DNA of 18,812 nucleotides from Eubacteriales bacterium (GTDB lineage Bacteria; Bacillota; Clostridia; Christensenellales; SZUA-584), in the NCBI GenBank assembly GCA_028711205.1, contig JAQTSP010000016.1:1-18812 (forward strand), in the 5' to 3' direction. A program made the translations under genes and the position numbers. Every line of letters starts with the position of its first letter. The stretch's first letter is position 1. Of this stretch, positions 14,202 to 18,812 are shown piece by piece. Below the pieces are notes generated by a model that worked only from the letters and a program-made list of their open reading frames with translations, was not told the origin of the DNA and searched no databases.

Positions 14202-14950
14202 TTTCTCATATATCTCAGCATCGACTGTATTTGTATCAGAAAATACTTTAACTTCCTTGCGCCCGCACGGTCCCAGTGATGGCAGACGCTAAAAGCGGGG
14301 TTATACTGTGCGCGCGCAAACTTCCGGATACTCCTTGTCAAATCGGCGTCTTCAAAATATAAGAAATATCTTTCGTCAAAACCGCCGACTTTTTTCAACA
14401 TCTCCGTTCTCAAAAACATAAAGCATCCCGTGGCGAACTCGATATCGAATGCCTTGTCCGCACCCATATCCAGCATCTCATATTCTTCGCGGTATTTCTT
14501 AAGCGGCTTGATGCCGATCCTGCGCGCCAGAAGATACACAATTCTGGGGTCCTTTTTGGGCAGAACCTGTACCTGGCCGTCAGGATACAGGACCTTTGGC
14601 GTCAGGACGCCGATATCGCCGTTATCGTCAAGATAGTCCGCCATATCACTGATAACATCGGCGTCAAAGAAAATATCCGGGTTGATGCAAACGTGATATT
14701 TGGAATCGATCATCCCGATGGCTTTGTTGTGCCCTGCACCAAACCCCAGATTCTTTTCGTTCTGTATCAATATGATACCGTATCCTTTATTCTTAACGAT
14801 CTCCACGGTATTGTCCGTCGAACCATTGTCGGTCACAAAGATACGATACTTCACACGTTTGACATTTTTATATATTGCGTCCAGCAGATTTCCTATGTGT
14901 TTTTCATCGTTGTACGTGACGATCGACAACGATACTTCATACGCTGGCAT
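14180..14950 (-). CDS. Glycosyltransferase family 2, WbbL-like (putative rhamnosyltransferase)
   Basis: This 256-residue transferase is of the WbbL-like GT2 branch, different from the DQDD-type neighbours. It shows VSLSIVTYNDEKHIGNLL, the nucleotide motif TDNGSTDNT (40-48), NLGFGAGHNKAI and the acidic motif NPDI (90-93), then GVLTPKVLYPDGQVQ, ATGCFMFLRTEMLKKVGGFDE and YFEDADLTRS. Characterised WbbL enzymes transfer rhamnose from dTDP-rhamnose. This gene directly follows rfbB (12-bp gap), so rhamnose as donor is a reasonable inference. AGAGG sits at good distance before the ATG. It is the first glycosyltransferase of the operon, but it lacks the membrane helices of an initiating phosphoglycosyltransferase, so it should act on an already primed lipid carrier. 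Confidence 0.88.
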   Translation of the reverse strand: MPAYEVSLSIVTYNDEKHIGNLLDAIYKNVKRVKYRIFVTDNGSTDNTVEIVKNKGYGIILIQNEKNLGFGAGHNKAIGMIDSKYHVCINPDIFFDADVISDMADYLDDNGDIGVLTPKVLYPDGQVQVLPKKDPRIVYLLARRIGIKPLKKYREEYEMLDMGADKAFDIEFATGCFMFLRTEMLKKVGGFDERYFLYFEDADLTRSIRKFARAQYNPAFSVCHHWDRAGARKLKYFLIQIQSMLRYMRKWKREKR

Positions 14951-14962
14951 ATAACCTCTTTT

Positions 14963-16021
14963 TCACGTCAATTCACGATAATACTTGTTATAATAGTCCA
15001 TGTAGGCGCCGCTGCGCACATCGCCCAGCCATTCCTTGTTATTAAGATACCACGCGATCGTTTCGTCCATGCCACGCTCAAACGTATAGGCCGGTTTCCA
15101 TCCAAGTTCGCCTGTGATCTTGGCGTTATCGATCGCATACCGTCTGTCGTGCCCGAGCCTGTCCTCAACATGTCTGATCAGCGTGTCGGATTTTTGGAGC
15201 CGTTCGAGGATGAGCCTGACGATATCGATATTCGCTTTTTCATTGTTCCCGCCGATGTTGTACACTTCGCCCGCTCTGCCCTTTTCAAGCACCGCATCAA
15301 TGGCGCTGCAATGGTCGCCGACGTGCAGCCAGTCCCTGATCTGCATGCCGTCGCCGTAAACGGGCAGGCTTTTATCTTCAAGCGCGTTGCCGATCATCAG
15401 CGGTATCAGCTTTTCGGGAAACTGATACGGGCCGTAGTTGTTGGAGCACCGCGTGATGTTGACAGGCAGCTTATACGTCTTGCTGTACGCCCTGACGATC
15501 AGATCGGCGGACGCTTTGCAGGCGGAATAAGGGCTGTTGGGCGCAAGCGGCGTCGTCTCTGTAAACATGCCGGATGCCCCGAGCGCACCATAGACTTCAT
15601 CGGTCGAGACCTGCAAAAACTTAACACCGTCACGGTATACGGGGTAACCATCGCCGTCTTTGCCCGTTTGCCAGGACGACTTTGCGTTGTCAAGCAGGCA
15701 CTGCGTGCCAAAAACATTCGTTTTTAAGAAAACTTCAGGCTCTTTGATACTTCTGTCCACATGGCTTTCCGCCGCAAAATTGACGACATAGTCAAAGCCA
15801 TGCTCTTTAAACAAAGACGACACAAGCCCTGTGTCCGTAATATCGCCCTTGATAAAAACATATCTGTCGTTTGTTTCAAGGCTTTTTAAGTTTTCAAGAT
15901 TGCCCGCATATGTCAGCGCATCAAGGTTCACAAAGGCCCAGTCCTGATGTTTGTCCACCATATATGATAAAAAATTAGAACCGATAAACCCCGCTCCGCC
16001 CGTCACCAATACCTTTTTCAT
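14963..16021 (-). CDS. rfbB: dTDP-glucose 4,6-dehydratase
   Basis: This NAD-dependent short-chain dehydrogenase-type enzyme converts dTDP-glucose to dTDP-4-keto-6-deoxyglucose, the second step to dTDP-L-rhamnose. The 352-residue protein has GGAGFIG (8-14), NFAAESHVDRSI (81-92), the catalytic STDEVYG with Thr140-Asp141-Glu142, and Tyr165/Lys169 in YSACK. Also present are CSNNYGPYQFPEKLIPL and RDWLHVGDHC. Length and every motif are normal. AAGGAG, overlapping the rfbC stop codon, precedes the start by about 11 bases. It is the fourth gene of the rfbDACB set and is followed by a WbbL-like transferase. GC is high locally (36 of 60 bases in 15481-15540), in contrast to the acetylation genes on the left. 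Confidence 0.97.
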   Translation of the reverse strand: MKKVLVTGGAGFIGSNFLSYMVDKHQDWAFVNLDALTYAGNLENLKSLETNDRYVFIKGDITDTGLVSSLFKEHGFDYVVNFAAESHVDRSIKEPEVFLKTNVFGTQCLLDNAKSSWQTGKDGDGYPVYRDGVKFLQVSTDEVYGALGASGMFTETTPLAPNSPYSACKASADLIVRAYSKTYKLPVNITRCSNNYGPYQFPEKLIPLMIGNALEDKSLPVYGDGMQIRDWLHVGDHCSAIDAVLEKGRAGEVYNIGGNNEKANIDIVRLILERLQKSDTLIRHVEDRLGHDRRYAIDNAKITGELGWKPAYTFERGMDETIAWYLNNKEWLGDVRSGAYMDYYNKYYRELT

Positions 16022-16036
16022 AAATATATAAACTCC

Positions 16037-16594
16037 TTAAAACATTATTTTTAATTCGCTAAGCGCCGGAAGTTTTTTATCCTTTTCCGAAAGTACAACC
16101 TCGCCGACCTGCCGGGCCGGCCAGTCGATGCCGATCTCTTCATCGTCGTACCGTATGCCGCCGTCATATTCGGGATAATAGAGATTGGTGCATTTATACG
16201 AAAAGACGGCGATATCCGACAATACCAAAAAGCCGTGCGCAAACCCTTCGGACACATAAAACATGCGCTTGTTCTGCTCCGACAGCACGACGCCCTCCCA
16301 TTTTCCGTAAGTCGGCGAACCTTTCCTTAGATCCACGCCCACGTCAAACACACTGCCCTGCAAAACGCGCACCAGTTTGCCCTGCGGATACTTCGTTTGA
16401 AAATGCAGGCCACGCAAAACGCCTTTTTTCGACTGCGATTCGTTATCCTGCACGAAAGTCATATGAAGCCCGATCTCGCTGAATTCCGCCCGGTTATACG
16501 TCTCCATAAAATAACCGCGTTTGTCCGCAAATATTTTGGGTTCCAATATGGTCAAACCGTCAATCGATGTGTCGATTCTTATTATTTTTGCCAT
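16037..16594 (-). CDS. rfbC: dTDP-4-dehydrorhamnose 3,5-epimerase
   Basis: This cupin-fold enzyme of 185 residues inverts C3 and C5 of dTDP-4-keto-6-deoxyglucose, the third step to dTDP-L-rhamnose. Visible motifs are FADKRGYFMETYN (22-34), FVQDNESQSKKGVLRGLHFQ (47-66) with the catalytic base His64, QGKLVRV with Lys73, and CTNLYYPEYDGGIRYDD (135-151) with the active-site tyrosine (about Tyr139). Length is typical. The gene starts three bases after the rfbA stop codon, with AAAGGG and GGG purine blocks as ribosome binding site, and ends 15 bp before rfbB. Confidence 0.97.
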   Translation of the reverse strand: MAKIIRIDTSIDGLTILEPKIFADKRGYFMETYNRAEFSEIGLHMTFVQDNESQSKKGVLRGLHFQTKYPQGKLVRVLQGSVFDVGVDLRKGSPTYGKWEGVVLSEQNKRMFYVSEGFAHGFLVLSDIAVFSYKCTNLYYPEYDGGIRYDDEEIGIDWPARQVGEVVLSEKDKKLPALSELKIMF

Positions 16595-16597
16595 GCC

Positions 16598-17470
16598 CTA
16601 CCCTTTGCCTTTCGCGATTGAATCAATATACTGGCCGTATTCCGTCTTGATGAGCGGCTTTGCCAGTTCCCCAAGCTGCCCGCCGTCTATATACCCCATC
16701 CGAAAAGCAATCTCCTCGATGCAGGAAACATATAAGCCTTGTCTTTTTTGTATCGTCGCCACAAAATTGGACGCGGACAGAAGGTCGTCGTACGTTCCCG
16801 TATCCAGCCACGCGATGCCTCTGCCGAAAATCTCGACACGCAGATCGCTCATTTCAAGATATGTTTGATTCACAGTCGTTATTTCAAGCTCGCCTCTTTC
16901 AGACGGTTTGATGTTCTTTGCGATGTCGACGACCCTGTTGTCATAGAAGTACAAACCGGGCACCACATAATGTGATTTTGGCTGCTTTGGTTTTTCTTCT
17001 ATCGAAACGACCCTTCCGTTTTCGTCAAATTCCACAACACCGTATGCATAAGGATTATTGACGTAATAACCAAATATCACCGCGCCATTGTCAAGCCTTG
17101 CAGCCCTCTGTACGCTCTCGGTAAAACCGTGCCCGTAGAAGATGTTATCCCCCAGCACCAGCGCGCACTTATCATTACCGACAAACTCTTCACCGATGAT
17201 AAACGCCTCCGCCAGCCCGTTTGGCGCGTATTGTACCGCATATGAAAAGTTCATCCCGATCTCTTGCCCGTCGCCGAAAAGTTTTTCGTACAGCGGCAAA
17301 TCCTCAGGCGTTGAAATGATCATGATATCCCTTATCCCCGCAAGCATCAGCGCCGATAACGGATAGTATACCATTGGTTTGTCGTATATCGGCAGCAGCT
17401 GTTTCGTCACCGATTTTGTAACCGGATAAAGCCTTGTTCCCGATCCGCCCGCTAATATAATGCCTTTCAT
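16598..17470 (-). CDS. rfbA: Glucose-1-phosphate thymidylyltransferase
   Basis: This 290-residue nucleotidyltransferase joins glucose-1-phosphate and dTTP into dTDP-glucose, the entry step of the rhamnose pathway and its usual feedback-controlled point. It has the pyrophosphorylase signature GGSGTRLYP (8-16), KQLLPIYDKPM with Lys23, QYAPNGLAEAF (80-90) and the metal-binding LGDNIFYG with Asp108. Two ATGs lie in tandem; I use the second (17470) because GGGAGG is correctly spaced for it and it yields the standard MKGIILAGG beginning. The start is nine bases after the rfbD stop. Length is normal for this enzyme. Confidence 0.97.
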   Translation of the reverse strand: MKGIILAGGSGTRLYPVTKSVTKQLLPIYDKPMVYYPLSALMLAGIRDIMIISTPEDLPLYEKLFGDGQEIGMNFSYAVQYAPNGLAEAFIIGEEFVGNDKCALVLGDNIFYGHGFTESVQRAARLDNGAVIFGYYVNNPYAYGVVEFDENGRVVSIEEKPKQPKSHYVVPGLYFYDNRVVDIAKNIKPSERGELEITTVNQTYLEMSDLRVEIFGRGIAWLDTGTYDDLLSASNFVATIQKRQGLYVSCIEEIAFRMGYIDGGQLGELAKPLIKTEYGQYIDSIAKGKG

Positions 17471-17479
17471 CATTCCTCC

Positions 17480-18340
17480 CTAATCATCCAAATGATATAA
17501 ATATTCGAAAAGTGAATCCTCCCAGTGACGAAAAACATTCATGTTTTGCTCTTTCAGCCTCGCGTTTTCAAGCACCGACCAGGCCGGGCGCTTGGCGGGG
17601 CGTTCAAACTCTTCGCTCGTCACAGGATTCACTTTCACGTCAATATTTTTTATCTCAAATATTTTTTTTGCAAAATCGTACCATGTACATACCCCTTCGC
17701 AGGTCGCATGGTAAATACCGTAATTACCGCCAGCCATCAGGCAAAAGATAGCCTCCGCCAGATCGGCCGTGGATGTCGGAGAACCAAACTGATCATTGAC
17801 CACGTTCCATTCGTCACGTTTTTTTGACATATTCAGCATGGTCCTGACAAAGTTGTTGCCATCGCCATAAAGCCACGCGGTCCGCAATATATAGCTTTTT
17901 TCGCAAAGCTGCATGACGAATTCTTCGCCGGCCAGCTTGGTCTTGCCGTATACCGTGCTTGGCCTCGTTTCGTCAGACTCTATATACGGCCTTAACCGGC
18001 CGTCCTGCTTTATCCCTTCGCCTGAGAATACATAGTCTGTCGATACATGAAAAAGCTCTATATCGTATTTGCTGCACAGTATCGCGATGTTTTTCGGGCC
18101 GGTCGCGTTAATGCTGTATGCCGCTTCATAGTCGGATTCGGCAGCGTCAACATTTGTATACGCCGCACAATTGATGACAGTACCGTAATCGTTTTTTGAT
18201 ATGATATTATTGATGGATTTTATATCTGTTATGTCGATATCAGGTATGTCGTAAGCGTCAAACACAACATGATTTGCCGCTAACCTTTTTTGCATCTCTC
18301 TTCCCAGCTGTCCGTTCGAACCAATTATTAAAACCTTCAT
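17480..18340 (-). CDS. rfbD: dTDP-4-dehydrorhamnose reductase
   Basis: This NAD(P)H-dependent reductase catalyses the last step to dTDP-L-rhamnose. The 286-residue protein has the Rossmann loop GSNGQLG (7-13), VINCAAYTNVDAAE (55-68), HVSTDYVFSG (98-107), and the catalytic Tyr131/Lys135 in YGKTK. It also has LRTAWLYG and a NDQFGSPTSTADLA stretch. Length is normal. It is the first gene of the long minus-strand operon, 80 bp downstream of a near-consensus promoter, with AAAGGG and GAG purines before the ATG. Having rfbD ahead of rfbA, rfbC and rfbB places the rhamnose supply under the operon's main promoter. Confidence 0.97.
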   Translation of the reverse strand: MKVLIIGSNGQLGREMQKRLAANHVVFDAYDIPDIDITDIKSINNIISKNDYGTVINCAAYTNVDAAESDYEAAYSINATGPKNIAILCSKYDIELFHVSTDYVFSGEGIKQDGRLRPYIESDETRPSTVYGKTKLAGEEFVMQLCEKSYILRTAWLYGDGNNFVRTMLNMSKKRDEWNVVNDQFGSPTSTADLAEAIFCLMAGGNYGIYHATCEGVCTWYDFAKKIFEIKNIDVKVNPVTSEEFERPAKRPAWSVLENARLKEQNMNVFRHWEDSLFEYLYHLDD

Positions 18341-18402
18341 TCACTCGACCCTTTGTATATTACTCATAAATTTTACAAATGTTTAACTTTCGATAATATA
18401 AA

Positions 18403-18415
18403 CGTAATATTTACG
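18403..18415. repeat. Dyad at the predicted operon transcription start
   Basis: CGTAATATTTACG has 5-bp inverted arms (CGTAA/TTACG) around a 3-bp centre. It sits about 5 bp downstream of the -10 box, covering the expected +1. That is a typical place for a repressor operator. No specific regulator is recognised. Confidence 0.35.
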
Positions 18416-18419
18416 CTTG

Positions 18420-18449
18420 ATTATATCAGTGAATCCAGCCATAAGTCAA
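18420..18449 (-). promoter_or_regulatory. Main SigA-type promoter of the rfb/polysaccharide operon
   Basis: On the minus strand TTGACT (18449-18444) is followed after 18 bp by a perfect TATAAT (18425-18420). Transcription should begin near 18413, giving a leader of about 73 nt before rfbD. It is the best promoter match in the window, and the only strong one visible for the roughly 13.9 kb of co-oriented genes. The AT-rich region upstream (18450-18500) could serve as an UP element. Confidence 0.75.
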
Positions 18450-18493
18450 TAGCAAATATCCATAATTAAACAATTATTGAAAAAGACTAAAGC

Positions 18494-18508
18494 CAAATTT
18501 AAAATTTG
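18494..18508. repeat. AT-rich palindrome after the hexokinase gene
   Basis: CAAATTTAAAATTTG has 7-bp arms around one A. On the minus strand it follows the hexokinase stop by about 40 bp, and an interrupted T-rich stretch comes about 10 nt later. It may contribute to termination, but the arms are weak and the loop is nearly absent, so a true intrinsic terminator is not established. Confidence 0.25.
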
Positions 18509-18545
18509 CCGAGGATATAAATACGCGTAAAAACCAATAAAAATC

Positions 18546-18812
18546 TCAAATCTTATATCCATTGAATAGCCCTGCAATTGCAGCGCCTTTTATGACCGCA
18601 TGTTCCACCTGGATCACTTTTGTATATACCCCGCGTTTATCTCTCAGCCAGTCCTGCAGATATCTCTCAATTTCATCTTTCATACCTTTCAGCTTGTAAT
18701 AGGTTGAACCTTCGGCAGTGATACAAACCGGTTTATCCCTGCTTGCACCTTCACCCCACTTCACCGCGGCGCCGGCAACCTGCAATGCGGCCAATTTTGC
18801 CGCACGTTTAAT
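18546..18812 (-). CDS. Hexokinase-family protein, C-terminal part
   Basis: Only the last 88 codons are inside the window; the frame is open to the right edge. The sequence has PVCITAEGSTYYKLKGMKDEIE, then LRDKRGVYTKVIQVEHAVIKGAAIAGLFNG and the stop. The (V/A)xGSTxYK and GAAIAG motifs match the C-terminal end of eukaryotic-type hexokinases found in many Clostridia, in which these parts contact sugar and nucleotide. It would phosphorylate glucose or a related hexose to hexose-6-phosphate in the cytoplasm, which could feed nucleotide-sugar synthesis but is mainly glycolytic. It is co-oriented with the rfb operon, yet a 205-bp gap and a strong promoter separate them, so it is probably an independent neighbour marking the locus boundary. 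Confidence 0.7.
   Translation of the reverse strand: MKRAAKLAALQVAGAAVKWGEGASRDKPVCITAEGSTYYKLKGMKDEIERYLQDWLRDKRGVYTKVIQVEHAVIKGAAIAGLFNGYKI

Noticed and set aside
14693..15727. A 344-codon open frame on the plus strand opposite rfbB and the WbbL-like transferase
   Set aside because: It is antisense to two clearly real genes, has no recognisable domain or ribosome binding site, and long antisense frames are common opposite GC-richer genes.
18471..18479. CAATTATTG palindrome upstream of the rfb promoter
   Set aside because: It is short and embedded in very AT-rich DNA, where such symmetry is expected by chance.

Overview
The window is most of a cell-surface polysaccharide biosynthesis locus from a bacterium. 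I see it as a Gram-positive Bacillota member, probably of class Clostridia. The evidence is strong purine-rich ribosome binding sites (AGGAGG, GGGAGG), textbook SigA-type promoters, some GTG/TTG starts, moderate-to-low GC, and the C-terminus of a clostridial-type hexokinase at the right edge. Genus cannot be told from the sequence. There are no rRNA, tRNA, CRISPR or transposase features.

Layout. The left edge (1-27, minus strand) holds the first codons of a divergent gene. Positions 31-200 are a palindrome-rich divergent promoter region. The plus strand then carries a two-gene O-acetylation module: an MBOAT membrane acyltransferase (201-1616) and an AlgJ/AlgX-like SGNH/DHHW protein (1631-2794). 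A 285-bp gap follows, containing what looks like the tail of a lost minus-strand gene, and then ugd (3080-4405, UDP-glucose 6-dehydrogenase). From 18340 down to 4436 the minus strand is one tightly packed run of 14 genes. In transcription order these are rfbD, rfbA, rfbC, rfbB (dTDP-L-rhamnose), three GT2 glycosyltransferases, a Wzy/O-antigen-ligase-like polymerase, a WbsX-type GH99-like protein, a GT2, a TOD1/MUCI70-type (DUF616) transferase, a GT2, a Wzx-type flippase and a UDP-glucuronate 4-epimerase. A near-consensus promoter (TTGACT-18 bp-TATAAT) lies 80 bp upstream of rfbD.

How the genes work together. The rfb genes make dTDP-L-rhamnose. Ugd makes UDP-glucuronate, which the epimerase should convert to UDP-galacturonate. 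Six or seven transferases would assemble a repeat unit on a lipid carrier, the flippase would export it and the Wzy-like protein would polymerise it. The MBOAT/AlgX-like pair would O-acetylate the exported glycan. The initiating phosphoglycosyltransferase, chain-length regulators and attachment enzyme are not in the window.

The most interesting point is a DUF616 transferase beside enzymes for both dTDP-Rha and UDP-GalA. The plant relative MUCI70/RGGAT1 (CAZy GT116) adds GalA to the rhamnogalacturonan-I backbone. The locus may therefore build an acetylated, pectin-like Rha/GalA polymer. This is inference and has not been tested.
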